Shown here one piece after another: positions 41,189 to 49,566 of a stretch of DNA of 61,861 nt. The stretch spans positions 1 to 61,861 of the forward strand of contig JAFVTU010000014.1 of NCBI GenBank assembly GCA_017503075.1, written 5' to 3'. Both the position numbers and the translations under genes were made by a program. The notes under the pieces are model-generated. The model saw only the letters and a list, made by a program, of their open reading frames with translations, was not told the DNA's origin and did not search any database. Positions within the stretch are counted from its first letter, which is position 1; each line of letters begins with the position of its first letter. Source of the stretch: Paludibacteraceae bacterium (GTDB lineage: Bacteria > Bacteroidota > Bacteroidia > Bacteroidales > Paludibacteraceae).

Positions 41189-42586
41189 ATGAAAAGAACA
41201 GAAATCATCAATGCCCTGCAGCTGGCAGGCGAAGGACAACTCATCAACGTAAGAGGATGGGTTCGCAGCCGTCGTGGCAACAAAAACGTTAGTTTTATCG
41301 CCCTCAACGACGGCTCTACCATCAAGAATATCCAAATAGTAGTGGATCTGGCGCAGTTCCCAGAGGAGAACCTCAAGCCAGTTACCACTGGCTCATGTAT
41401 CTCTGCCACCGGTCACCTCGTTGCTAGCCAAGGTAGCGGACAAGCCGTAGAGATCCAGCTGACCGAACTAGAAGTATATGGCACAGCCGACCCAGAGCAA
41501 TACCCATTGCAGAAGAAAGGACTCAGCATGGAGTACCTGCGCACCATCGCGCACCTACGCCCACGCACCAATACCTTTGGCGCCGTGTTCCGCATTCGCC
41601 ACAACATGGCAATGGCTATCCACCAATACTTCCACGAGCACGGATTCTTCTACTTCCACACCCCTATCATCACCGCCAGCGACTGCGAGGGTGCAGGTCA
41701 AATGTTCCAAGTGACCACCAAGAACCTCTACAACCTCAAGAAAGATGAGGAAGGCAAGATCGACTACAGCGACGACTTCTTTGGCAAACAAACCTCGCTC
41801 ACCGTTTCGGGTCAATTAGAAGGCGAGCTAGCCGCTATGGCACTGGGTAAGATATACACCTTTGGTCCTACCTTCCGCGCCGAGAACAGCAATACCCCTC
41901 GCCACCTGGCTGAGTTCTGGATGATCGAGCCAGAGGTGGCATTCATCCAAAAGGACGAACTAATGGACCTAGAAGAGGATTTCATCAAGTACTGCGTTCG
42001 TTGGGCATTGGAAAAATGTCAAGATGATTTGCAGTTCCTCAATCAGTTTGTGGATAAAGGGCTGATTGCTCGCCTTGAGTCAGTGGTCAACACCGAGTTT
42101 GTGCGCCTCACCTACACCGAGGGTATTGAAATCCTGCAAGAAGCAGTGAAGAACGGCAAGAAATTTGAATTCCCATGCGAGTGGGGCGAAGATCTTGCAT
42201 CTGAGCACGAGCGTTATTTGGTGGAGGAGCACTTTGGCAAGCCAGTCATCATGTCCGACTACCCAAAAGATATCAAGGCCTTCTATATGAAGATCAACGA
42301 GGACGACAAGACCGTACAAGGTACCGACGTATTGTTCCCACAAATTGGTGAGATCATCGGCGGTAGCGTGCGCGAGGAGAGCCTCGACAAACTCAACGCA
42401 GAGATTGAGCGCCGCGAAATTCCTATGAAGGACATGTGGTGGTATTTAGATACCCGCCGCTTTGGCGCAGCACCTCACGCAGGCTTTGGACTGGGCTTTG
42501 AGCGACTGCTGCTGTTCGTGACCGGTATGCAGAACATCCGCGATGTGATACCTTTCCCACGTACACCTAAGACAGCGGAGTTTTAA
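41189..42586 (+). CDS. asnS: Asparagine--tRNA ligase
   Basis: Charges tRNA-Asn; class IIb synthetase of 465 residues. N-terminal OB fold for anticodon binding (about 15-105, [23 protein letters not shown]), then the catalytic domain with motif 2 ([22 protein letters not shown]) and motif 3 ([22 protein letters not shown]). The ending [11 protein letters not shown] is characteristic of AsnRS. Own promoter. The following spacer carries repeats and leads to the TonB receptor gene without a terminator, so read-through is possible. Confidence 0.97.
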   Translation: MKRTEIINALQLAGEGQLINVRGWVRSRRGNKNVSFIALNDGSTIKNIQIVVDLAQFPEENLKPVTTGSCISATGHLVASQGSGQAVEIQLTELEVYGTADPEQYPLQKKGLSMEYLRTIAHLRPRTNTFGAVFRIRHNMAMAIHQYFHEHGFFYFHTPIITASDCEGAGQMFQVTTKNLYNLKKDEEGKIDYSDDFFGKQTSLTVSGQLEGELAAMALGKIYTFGPTFRAENSNTPRHLAEFWMIEPEVAFIQKDELMDLEEDFIKYCVRWALEKCQDDLQFLNQFVDKGLIARLESVVNTEFVRLTYTEGIEILQEAVKNGKKFEFPCEWGEDLASEHERYLVEEHFGKPVIMSDYPKDIKAFYMKINEDDKTVQGTDVLFPQIGEIIGGSVREESLDKLNAEIERREIPMKDMWWYLDTRRFGAAPHAGFGLGFERLLLFVTGMQNIRDVIPFPRTPKTAEF

Positions 42587-42745
42587 GCGGCAAAGCCGCT
42601 GGACGCCTTTCGGGCTATGGGACGCGCTGATGGCGCTATGGGCAATGGGCGATGGGCAATGGGCGATGGGCGAAGAAACCTATAGCCAATAGCCAATAAC
42701 CAATAGCCGAAACACAACAAAACACTACACAAAAACAACAATATT
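42586..42745 (+). repeat. Micro-hairpins and heptamer arrays between asnS and the TonB receptor gene
   Basis: AGCGGC-AAA-GCCGCT (42586-42600) begins directly after the asnS stop. Two GGACGC...GCTATGG units follow, then heptamers GGGCAAT, GGGCGAT, GGGCAAT, GGGCGAT, GGGCGAA (42640-42674), then TAGCCAA, TAGCCAA, TAACCAA, TAGCCGA (42683-42710), and an ACACAACAA-rich start region. Confidence 0.88.
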
Positions 42746-45700
42746 ATGAGAAAAACATTTATCACTATTCTCCTAGCAGTCGCTGCGATTGTAGGTGCTA
42801 ACGCACAGACACGCTTGACAGGACGAATCATCTCTCCTGATGAGCAGGCGATAGAAGGTGTAGTAGTTACCCTAGTCAACCAGGGATACACTACCACCAC
42901 CAATGCAGAAGGAAAATTCTCTCTCACCTATCTAGAGGCGATAGATGAAGAAGTAATTATTGAGGCTACAGGATACCTCTCTGACATCCTGCTAGTGCAA
43001 CTACAAGAGAACCAACTCACCGATCTGGGAGATGTAGTCATGCAAGTGGACTTCGTGCGCGAAGCGCAAGAGGAGATCTTACTCAACATCGCAGAGATGG
43101 ACCTCAACGATGACGAGGGCAAAAGCCAATCTATGTCGTCGGCATCCAGTGCGAGTCAGGATGTATTCAACAGCACCATCTCTTACGCTTGGTCCAACGC
43201 TCGCTACCGCGGTCGCGGATATGAGCAGACCTATGAGTCGGGCTATATTGAGGGATTGAACTTCAACTCTGCTGAACGCGGACAATTCAACTTCTCAGCC
43301 ATGGGCGGTCTGAACGACGCTACTCGCTACAAAGAAGTAGTAGAGGGTATTGAGGCCAACAACTTCACTTTTGGTTCGATCGGACAAGCAACCAACTACA
43401 TGCAATCAGCTACCAACTACGCACAAGGTTGGAAAGTGGGATTGGCTGGTACCAACCGCAACTACAAGGGTGCCGCTCGTGCTACCTACTCTAGCGGACT
43501 GATGGAAAACGGCTGGGCATTCGCCGCACAACTAGCTTGGCGCTATACCCCATACATCGACATCAAGGGTCAAATTGGCGAAGGTATCAGCTACAGCTCA
43601 GTAGGTTACTTCCTCACCGCAGAGAAACAATGGAGCAAGGATATGCGCCTGTCGCTCATCACCTTTGGTGCACCTACCCGCCGTGGTCAATCGGCTGGTA
43701 TCACCCAGGAGACATACGATCTGACCAACCAATACAATAAGACCAGCTGGGGACACAATAGCTACAACCCATATTGGGGCTACCAAGATGGCAAAGTGCG
43801 CAACTCACGTATCGTACACAGCTACGACCCAACTGCTATCGCTAGTTTTGATTGGAAAATCAACGAGGAGAACCACCTGAAAGTGGCTGCTGGTTACCAC
43901 TACTCATTCTACAGCAACTCAGCCCTCACCTTCTACAACGCACCAGACCCACGTCCTGACTACTACCGCAACTTACCATCCTTCCTCTGGGACGGACAAA
44001 TTGACAAGAACGGTAACTTCATCTACGAAGATTTGAATGGTAATGAACTCGGCAATGGTGGATACATCAATGATAGTTATGTAGGCCCATCAATTGATAT
44101 GGACACCTACAATACTCTCGTAGATCTCTGGACTAGCCGCGATGACAAGACTACCCAAATCGATTGGGATGCCCTCTACGCTGCTAACTACGCCAACAAC
44201 GTGAACAACCCTGATGGTTCGGCTCGCTATATCGTAGAGCGCCGTCACAACGATATCCAAGAGGCAGTGGCTAGCGCCAACTACCGCAATACATCGGTAG
44301 AGCACCTAACCGCTACCGTAGGTCTCGAGCTCAAGGCAGCACAAGGTATCCACTACAAGTCGGTGGATGATCTGCTAGGCGGTAATCAATGGATCGACGT
44401 GGACCCATTTGCTGAGCGCGATATCAAGGAATTGGCAACCAATATCGGTCTCACACAAGCCGACATCGCCAATGTGAAGCAAAACGACTTGCGCAACCCT
44501 AATGCAGCTGCATTAAAAGGCGACAAATTTGGCTATAACTACCGTATCAATATGGCTAGCGCCAAGGTGTGGGCACAAAACGAATGGAAATGGAACGAAG
44601 TAGATCTCTACTACGCACTCCAACTCTCCTACAACTACCTACAACGCAGCAGCGACATGATCAACGGTCGCGCATGGTACCTAGCCAAACTCAACCCAGA
44701 CTACGCATGGTACTACCTCGCCGACAATGCAGATGCTATCCTAGCAGGCAACTACGATGCCGTAGCAGGTCGCATGGCGGGTTCACATCACCACTTTGTG
44801 GACCCAGCATTCAAAGTAGGTGCTACCTACAAGATCGACGGTCGCAACCAACTGAAGATTAACGCACTAGCAGAGACCAAAGCTCCTCTGGGACGCGATG
44901 CATACATCTCTCCACGTGTACACGACCGTGCTACCGAGGCAATCTATCGCCATGACTATGCAGCATACTATGCGCAACAATATGGCACCTCATGGCTACA
45001 AGAGTACTTCGGTGCTAGCCAAAAGATTGTAGGCGGTGACTTGACCTACTCATTCAACTACCCAATCGTTCGCGGTCGCGTGACAGGATTCTTCACACAG
45101 TTCTGGAACGGCACCGAGCTTAACGGCTACTACGACGATGAGGCACGCACCTTCGTCAACCAATCACTGACTGGCATCAACCGCCGCCACATGGGTGTGG
45201 AAGCAGCTGCTGCTGTGAAACTCGGCACCTACTTCACTCTCACCGGCGTACTCAGCATTGGTGACTATCGCTACACTAGCAACGCGATGGCGATCACCTC
45301 TGCCGAGAACGGTATGGCATTGGCTGAGAACGCCAATGGTCCTATCTACGAGCTTCGCGACAGCGTACTGCTCAAGGGATTGAAAGTGGCTACTGGTCCT
45401 CAACTCAATACCAGCTTGAAGCTCAGCTTCTTCCACCCAAAGATGTGGTTTGCTGACATCACCGTGAACTACTTCGATTGGAGCTATCTGGACTACGCAC
45501 CCGCTCGCCGCATGCAAGGTCTCTTCACCGGTACACGCGCCGACGGTAGCAAAGTCAACGGATGGTATGGCGATCAATATACGGATGCTATTGAAAAAGT
45601 GGATGGACAAGTGGTATATGACAACTATGGCGTACCAGTACTGAAATATCCATACTCACTCATGTCTAATCAAGAGATGCTGACTGCTAGCAACCCACTC

Positions 45701-45970
45701 CACCGTTTCCTAGTGGATGTGAGCTTGGGTAAACTTATCTACTTGCCTAACCGTCAGTCCATCTCTATCAACTTGACTGTAAACAACCTCTTGAACAATA
45801 CCCACTTCAAGACCGGTGGTTATCAACAAGCTCGTTTGCCTCGTCAAACACGCCAAGGTGTAGCAGATAGCGAGAACTCTGTGATTGGTCCTAACGCATG
45901 GAAATTCCCATCTAAGTACTACTACGCTTGGGGAACCAACTTCTATCTCAATATCCAATATAAATTCTAA
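42746..45970 (+). CDS. TonB-dependent receptor with carboxypeptidase-like N-terminal domain
   Basis: Outer-membrane transporter or barrel protein, 1074 residues. Signal peptide about 1-21 (ITILLAVAAIVGANA). The carboxypeptidase regulatory-like domain (about 24-100, LTGRIISPDEQAIEGVVVTLVNQGY-type) is typical of Bacteroidota TonB receptors. A plug-like region and a long beta-barrel follow (many alternating aromatic strands such as YYAWGTNFYLNIQYKF at the end, with terminal Phe). The Tyr/Asn-rich barrel is well conserved in type but the substrate is unknown. The partner lipoprotein (DUF5689) starts 5 bp after the stop. This pair is widespread in Bacteroidota and distinct from SusCD. Confidence 0.9.
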   Translation: MRKTFITILLAVAAIVGANAQTRLTGRIISPDEQAIEGVVVTLVNQGYTTTTNAEGKFSLTYLEAIDEEVIIEATGYLSDILLVQLQENQLTDLGDVVMQVDFVREAQEEILLNIAEMDLNDDEGKSQSMSSASSASQDVFNSTISYAWSNARYRGRGYEQTYESGYIEGLNFNSAERGQFNFSAMGGLNDATRYKEVVEGIEANNFTFGSIGQATNYMQSATNYAQGWKVGLAGTNRNYKGAARATYSSGLMENGWAFAAQLAWRYTPYIDIKGQIGEGISYSSVGYFLTAEKQWSKDMRLSLITFGAPTRRGQSAGITQETYDLTNQYNKTSWGHNSYNPYWGYQDGKVRNSRIVHSYDPTAIASFDWKINEENHLKVAAGYHYSFYSNSALTFYNAPDPRPDYYRNLPSFLWDGQIDKNGNFIYEDLNGNELGNGGYINDSYVGPSIDMDTYNTLVDLWTSRDDKTTQIDWDALYAANYANNVNNPDGSARYIVERRHNDIQEAVASANYRNTSVEHLTATVGLELKAAQGIHYKSVDDLLGGNQWIDVDPFAERDIKELATNIGLTQADIANVKQNDLRNPNAAALKGDKFGYNYRINMASAKVWAQNEWKWNEVDLYYALQLSYNYLQRSSDMINGRAWYLAKLNPDYAWYYLADNADAILAGNYDAVAGRMAGSHHHFVDPAFKVGATYKIDGRNQLKINALAETKAPLGRDAYISPRVHDRATEAIYRHDYAAYYAQQYGTSWLQEYFGASQKIVGGDLTYSFNYPIVRGRVTGFFTQFWNGTELNGYYDDEARTFVNQSLTGINRRHMGVEAAAAVKLGTYFTLTGVLSIGDYRYTSNAMAITSAENGMALAENANGPIYELRDSVLLKGLKVATGPQLNTSLKLSFFHPKMWFADITVNYFDWSYLDYAPARRMQGLFTGTRADGSKVNGWYGDQYTDAIEKVDGQVVYDNYGVPVLKYPYSLMSNQEMLTASNPLHRFLVDVSLGKLIYLPNRQSISINLTVNNLLNNTHFKTGGYQQARLPRQTRQGVADSENSVIGPNAWKFPSKYYYAWGTNFYLNIQYKF

Positions 45971-45975
45971 GCAAT

Positions 45976-47106
45976 ATGAAAAAGATTCTATATATCGCCC
46001 TCGTGGCATTGTGCGTAGTAGCATGTACGCCTCCTGATGTAGATCAAACCAAGCTATTCCTGACCGAGGATCAAGCGCAAGCATTGATTGACCAAGGCGA
46101 GGAATTGACTATCGAAGACTTGAAGGCACGCTATATGAGCGAAGAAGGTAACTATTGCTTGCCAGAGTTGTACCGTAAACGTTCGAAAGCTGGCGACTGC
46201 TACCTCTTCTCGATTGATACTATCCCAGCATCGAAGACCCCTGTATATATTCGTGGACGCGTAACTACCGACGACTATGCGGGCAACTTCTACAAGACCT
46301 TGTGTATCCAACAAGTGTTTGTAAATGGCAACGATACTACCCAACAAGCATTGCGCCTCTCTGTAGATGCAGGTTCGATCGGTGGTTTGTACCAACTGGG
46401 ACAAGAGATCTTGATTCGCGTAGATGGACTCGCTATCGGTCGCTATGCTAACCAACCACAACTCTGCTTGCCTTCCTATAACAATAATATATACGCCAAC
46501 AAGGCAGAAGAGAAAGTGGGTTGGGCATCTGGTCGTATTCCAATCGCTATCTTCAAATCGCGTACCCAATGCATTGGCATGCCAGATCAAAGTAAATTGT
46601 ATTACGAGACGTTACAAATCACCGATTATAAGTCTATTCTTGATTTGAAAGATGCACGTAGCTGGGATGCTAAGTTGGTGCGTATCAAGAATGTACACTT
46701 CACTGGTCAATACTACAACAATGGTACACCAGCCAAATGTACTACTGGCGACCCAGAGACCGATCAAAACGCTAATGTCTTCGCTCCTACAACCAACAAC
46801 TTGAATTTCCCTCAAGCTCGTGTATTCTATGATGAGAACAACAACCATAGTGCTGTTTCTACCTCAGAATATGCTAAGTATGCACACTTCTACTTGCCAG
46901 CAGAAAATTATTGGGGAGATGTAGTAGGAATCTTGGGATTCTACTATGACAATGGTTTGAAATTCTCGCAATATCCACCTGCAGCAGACGATTGGGCTAT
47001 CTCTATCCGTTCGGTGGATGATCTGCGTTTGTATGATGGTGATGAGCACTGGTTGTATGATGAGAATGGTGACTACAAACCAGGTTACGAGTATTCTAAG
47101 AAATAA
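45976..47106 (+). CDS. DUF5689 surface lipoprotein
   Basis: 376 residues. The signal sequence ends in LCVVAC, a lipobox with Cys 16 as the predicted lipid site. The body has a DUF5689 domain, including a nucleic-acid-binding-like OB region (PVYIRGRVTTDDYAGNFYKTLCIQ ... LRLSVDAGSIGGLYQLGQEILIRVDGLAIG) and a C-terminal beta part. It lies 5 bp behind the TonB receptor and probably forms a complex with it on the cell surface. Function of the family is not established. Confidence 0.88.
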   Translation: MKKILYIALVALCVVACTPPDVDQTKLFLTEDQAQALIDQGEELTIEDLKARYMSEEGNYCLPELYRKRSKAGDCYLFSIDTIPASKTPVYIRGRVTTDDYAGNFYKTLCIQQVFVNGNDTTQQALRLSVDAGSIGGLYQLGQEILIRVDGLAIGRYANQPQLCLPSYNNNIYANKAEEKVGWASGRIPIAIFKSRTQCIGMPDQSKLYYETLQITDYKSILDLKDARSWDAKLVRIKNVHFTGQYYNNGTPAKCTTGDPETDQNANVFAPTTNNLNFPQARVFYDENNNHSAVSTSEYAKYAHFYLPAENYWGDVVGILGFYYDNGLKFSQYPPAADDWAISIRSVDDLRLYDGDEHWLYDENGDYKPGYEYSKK

Positions 47107-47130
47107 TCTACTCATCACTCATAACTAACC

Positions 47131-47652
47131 ATGTCTTGGCTTGACATACTAATCCTTCTTCCCCTACTCATCGGCCTCATACGAGGTCTGATGAAGGGGT
47201 TGATTGTAGAAGTTACTTCTATCGTTGCTATCATTTTGGGCTTCTTCGGAGCCAAATGGTGGAGCGCAGCATTTGCCAGTTGGCTGATGCAGCAGTTCAA
47301 CTGGAGCGAGACCGCTAGCATTGTGGTAGCATATGCCGTACTATTTGCTGGTATCGCCTTGGTACTCAACATCGTGGCACGACTGCTCTCCAAACTCTTC
47401 CAGAAGATTCAGCTAGGCTGGCTCAACCGCCTACTAGGTGGACTATTTGGCACTGCCAAATGGGGCATAGTGATTGTTGCATTAGTACTATGCGTGCATA
47501 ACCTAGACAAGCAGTTTGGTCTAATCAAACCTGAACTGAAAGAAAAATCTGTGGTTTACACCACCCTTACCCCATACGCCGAAAAAGCATGGGAGGAAAT
47601 CAAGGCACAGATAGAGACGCAGAAAGCGCAGCAAGACGGTACGCAATCCTAA
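47131..47652 (+). CDS. cvpA: CvpA family inner-membrane protein
   Basis: 173 residues with four hydrophobic segments (about 5-25, 30-48, 65-88, 103-125) and a short charged C-terminal tail. The N-terminus WLDILILLPLLIGLIRGLMKG matches the colicin V production protein family; GxxxG-like helices and RLLSKLFQKIQLGWLNRLLGGLFG fit as well. In Bacteroidota it is often linked to envelope or cell-division functions, which remain uncertain. Last gene of the asnS group, followed by a terminator. Confidence 0.88.
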   Translation: MSWLDILILLPLLIGLIRGLMKGLIVEVTSIVAIILGFFGAKWWSAAFASWLMQQFNWSETASIVVAYAVLFAGIALVLNIVARLLSKLFQKIQLGWLNRLLGGLFGTAKWGIVIVALVLCVHNLDKQFGLIKPELKEKSVVYTTLTPYAEKAWEEIKAQIETQKAQQDGTQS

Positions 47653-47670
47653 TGCAAATAGCAATCAACA

Positions 47671-47698
47671 AAAAAGACAACCACTCGGTTGTCTTTTT
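47671..47698 (+). terminator. Terminator after cvpA
   Basis: A 12-bp perfect stem AAAAAGACAACC (47671-47682) with GGTTGTCTTTTT (47687-47698), loop ACTC. It also faces the 3' end of tRNA-His and can end its transcript. Confidence 0.92.
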
Positions 47699-47704
47699 CT
47701 TTGG

Positions 47705-47778
47705 GGTGGATAGTGGGGCTCGAACCCACGACACTCGGAACCACAATCCGATGCTCTGCCAACTGAGCTATAACCACC
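47705..47778 (-). tRNA. tRNA-His (GTG)
   Basis: Cloverleaf on the minus strand: acceptor GTGGTTA with TATCCAC, D arm GCTC/GAGC, anticodon arm TCGGA-TTGTGGT-TCCGA with anticodon GTG, T arm GTGGG-TTCGAGC-CCCAC. The additional 5' G (47778) opposite C73 (47705), the identity element of tRNA-His, is encoded. The acceptor stem has one U-U mismatch at 5:68. The 3' CCA is not encoded. Confidence 0.95.
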
Positions 47779-47805
47779 ATGTAACTTCCTTTTCGAAAGC
47801 GAGTG

Positions 47806-47837
47806 CAAAGGTACTGCTTTTTTTTGATATGACCAAA
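47806..47837 (-). promoter_or_regulatory. Promoter of tRNA-His
   Basis: Minus strand -33 TTTG (47837-47834), 20-bp spacer, -7 TACCTTTG (47813-47806), about 28 bp before the tRNA 5' end. Confidence 0.8.
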
Positions 47838-47849
47838 TATTTTACCAAA

Positions 47850-47883
47850 AAAAATGAGCAGAACACTATTTCTGCTCATTTTT
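47850..47883 (-). terminator. Terminator overlapping the end of the phosphopantetheinyl transferase gene
   Basis: A 14-bp stem (47850-47863 with 47870-47883), 6-nt loop, T-run on the minus strand (complement of 47846-47854). The stop codon of the gene (47866-47868) lies in the loop, so the last codons KNEQK are part of the hairpin. Confidence 0.85.
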
Positions 47884-48528
47884 AGTGCATATAGTGCATA
47901 TAGTGCATATATATCCCCTATCTAAATCTACTATTTCCTGCCATTCTACGGCAGTCGCATCTTGCAATATTGTGTGCATATCGGAAATGATACCCGTACC
48001 AAGCATCTTGACATATGCCTCCTTGCGTGTCCAAAGGCGAATAAACTCTTGCTCCGAATTGGCTGCAGCGGCGATCTGCGCTTGCTCCACGATGTTCATC
48101 GTCTTACGCACCAATCCCTCATCCACCTTGCGTAATCCTTCGATATCGATGCCTACAGGCCGATCACTCACTACTACCGCAATCCCCTGCTTGCAATGGG
48201 AAATGGAGAAACAAGGACCATCTTCCAGATAGGGCGCTCCATGCTCGTTGTAGAGGAATGTGGGCGTGTTTAGAGGACGCCTCTCTGAGGCTATTATGGG
48301 ACGCGGCAAAGCCGCTATTGGACGCCCTAAGGGGCTATTGGATATGGGATATCGGCAAGAGGCGAGGAGTTGCTGGAGCAGCTCATAGGACTTAAGGCAG
48401 CAGTATTGGCCAAAAGTATGGGTATATCGCAGTGCCTGTTCACGACGCTGCTCTGACACCAATGGCAGCATGCGAGCCACTTCCAGCTCGCTGCATTGGG
48501 TCATATCGTCGAAAATCAGGTATTGCAT
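47866..48528 (-). CDS. 4'-phosphopantetheinyl transferase superfamily protein
   Basis: Transfers phosphopantetheine from CoA to acyl or peptidyl carrier proteins. The frame is open upstream to 48627, but that part runs through CTATACAACC repeats and a micro-hairpin. The start at 48528 (MQYLIFDDM) gives 220 residues, the usual size. Family motifs: SISHCKQG, VGIDIEGLRKVD and WTRKEAYVKMLGTGI. Between LASC and FLYNEHGAPYLED lies an insertion of about 30 residues (RYPISNSPLGRPIAALPRP-like, about 58-90), translated from micro-hairpin repeats (48270-48350). The last residues ICTICTICTKNEQK come from a 9-bp tandem repeat. Confidence 0.9.
   Translation of the reverse strand: MQYLIFDDMTQCSELEVARMLPLVSEQRREQALRYTHTFGQYCCLKSYELLQQLLASCRYPISNSPLGRPIAALPRPIIASERRPLNTPTFLYNEHGAPYLEDGPCFSISHCKQGIAVVVSDRPVGIDIEGLRKVDEGLVRKTMNIVEQAQIAAAANSEQEFIRLWTRKEAYVKMLGTGIISDMHTILQDATAVEWQEIVDLDRGYICTICTICTKNEQK
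47884..47912 (-). repeat. 9-bp tandem repeat at the 3' end of the phosphopantetheinyl transferase gene
   Basis: About three units of TAGTGCATA (47884-47912), encoding (Ile-Cys-Thr)n. A copy-number change would alter the C-terminus by three residues at a time without a frameshift. Confidence 0.85.
48270..48350. repeat. GGACGC-(palindrome)-GCTATTGG repeats inside the phosphopantetheinyl transferase gene
   Basis: Three units with three different palindromes: GCCTC-TCT-GAGGC (48279-48291), GCGGC-AAA-GCCGC (48303-48315), GCCC-TAAG-GGGC (48324-48335). Each is flanked by GGACG and CTATTRTGG/CTATTGG. The same frame surrounds non-coding palindromes at 42600-42640 and 53821-53880. Confidence 0.88.
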
Positions 48529-48539
48529 GGTGGTATAAT

Positions 48540-48598
48540 AGCGCTGCGCGCTGTATAGGGTTGTGTAGGATTGTATAGTACACCAGCAGCTTTGCTGC
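48540..48598 (-). repeat. Decamers and two micro-hairpins before the phosphopantetheinyl transferase gene
   Basis: AGCGC-TGC-GCGCT (48540-48552), decamers GTATAGGGTT, GTGTAGGATT, GTATAGTACA (48553-48582), then GCAGC-TTT-GCTGC (48586-48598). This is the 71-bp spacer after the acyltransferase stop. The decamer is the same type as upstream of pyrE and the DUF1573 gene. Confidence 0.8.
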
Positions 48599-48599
48599 C

Positions 48600-49460
48600 C
48601 TACAAATTTTCCCAGGCCGCAGGCCATGGGTTGTGGGTGATGCCAGCCATACGGGTCATCTGCTCGTGCGCTACTTGGCGCAGGCGCTCTACCTCGGTCT
48701 TGCGAGGCTGAGTTGTATCCGGGAGGATAGGTTCGCCAATAGTGACAGTCAATAGTGGTAAGTCTTTTGGTCCAAAGAGGCGGAAGATACCTTTGCGCTC
48801 ACGGTAGGTAATCACGCATGGGAGCAGCGGTTTGGCATACTTATAGCTCATGGTGAATGCACCTTTTTGAAATGGACGCAAAGGTTTGTACATATCCCAT
48901 CGGCATGCCTCTGGGAAGATATGGAACCACCAACCACGGCGATGAAACTCATCAAAAGCCTCGTTGAACTTCTTGAGTGCCGACATATTGGTAGTAGAGT
49001 CTGGTATAGGCACTCCACCCGCTAAACGCATAAAGAATCCATCTTTGGTGCGGAAATTAGGTGCGAACATTGGTATTCGTGTGGTATGCTTGGCATTCAC
49101 AGCTAGTAGGACGCATGGACAATCCAATCGATAGACATGGTTGGCGATAGTGATAGCACCATGGGAGAGCTCTTGCTTGTATTGCTTGAGCACTTCTCTA
49201 CCTTTGATACGCAAGCCCATCTGCAGACGGAGTTTGAGGCGCAAAAAGAAGTGCACAATGAGGTAGTAGCCCCATATGGTATTGAACTTATATGTGATAC
49301 TATCATCCAAATATGGATAGTGCTCATCAAAAACGATATCCTTGACATGCTTAGGAAATAGTGTTCTCTCAAAGGGATTCTCCTGAGGATAATCCATAGC
49401 AGGTTGTGGGATATACACACCTTCGCTGACTTCTAACTCTTGGTACTGACGATTAGCCAT
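48600..49460 (-). CDS. Lysophospholipid acyltransferase (PlsC-like)
   Basis: Acyl transfer to a lysophospholipid or related lipid in the inner membrane. The frame is open up to 49592, but the promoter at 49490-49521 lies inside that extension, so the start at 49460 (MANRQYQELEV) is chosen; 286 residues. Seen: the NHVYRLD block (NHx4D catalytic motif; about residue 100), IFPEACRWDM (variant of the FPEGxR block) and a downstream Pro-rich block. A hydrophobic segment (YYLIVHFFLRLKL) precedes the catalytic motif. Followed by the phosphopantetheinyl transferase, which may be co-transcribed; both suit lipid or carrier-protein metabolism. Confidence 0.88.
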   Translation of the reverse strand: MANRQYQELEVSEGVYIPQPAMDYPQENPFERTLFPKHVKDIVFDEHYPYLDDSITYKFNTIWGYYLIVHFFLRLKLRLQMGLRIKGREVLKQYKQELSHGAITIANHVYRLDCPCVLLAVNAKHTTRIPMFAPNFRTKDGFFMRLAGGVPIPDSTTNMSALKKFNEAFDEFHRRGWWFHIFPEACRWDMYKPLRPFQKGAFTMSYKYAKPLLPCVITYRERKGIFRLFGPKDLPLLTVTIGEPILPDTTQPRKTEVERLRQVAHEQMTRMAGITHNPWPAAWENL

Positions 49461-49489
49461 AACAAATGTAATATTTATAATTCGTGATG

Positions 49490-49521
49490 CAAAGGTAGTA
49501 GTTTTTTTGCAAATATGCAAA
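49490..49521 (-). promoter_or_regulatory. Promoter of the acyltransferase gene
   Basis: Minus strand -33 TTTG (49521-49518), 20-bp spacer, -7 TACCTTTG (49497-49490), transcription start about 23 nt before the ATG at 49460. This decides the start codon of the gene. Confidence 0.8.
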
Positions 49522-49522
49522 C

Positions 49523-49556
49523 AAAAGCCACCTAATCCGTAGATTAGATGGCTTTT
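49523..49556 (-). terminator. Terminator after rng
   Basis: Stem AAAAGCCA-c-CTAATC (49523-49537) with GATTAG-a-TGGCTTTT (49542-49556), loop CGTA. Placed 11 bp after the rng stop and abutting the next promoter. Confidence 0.88.
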
Positions 49557-49566
49557 TAGGTTAATT

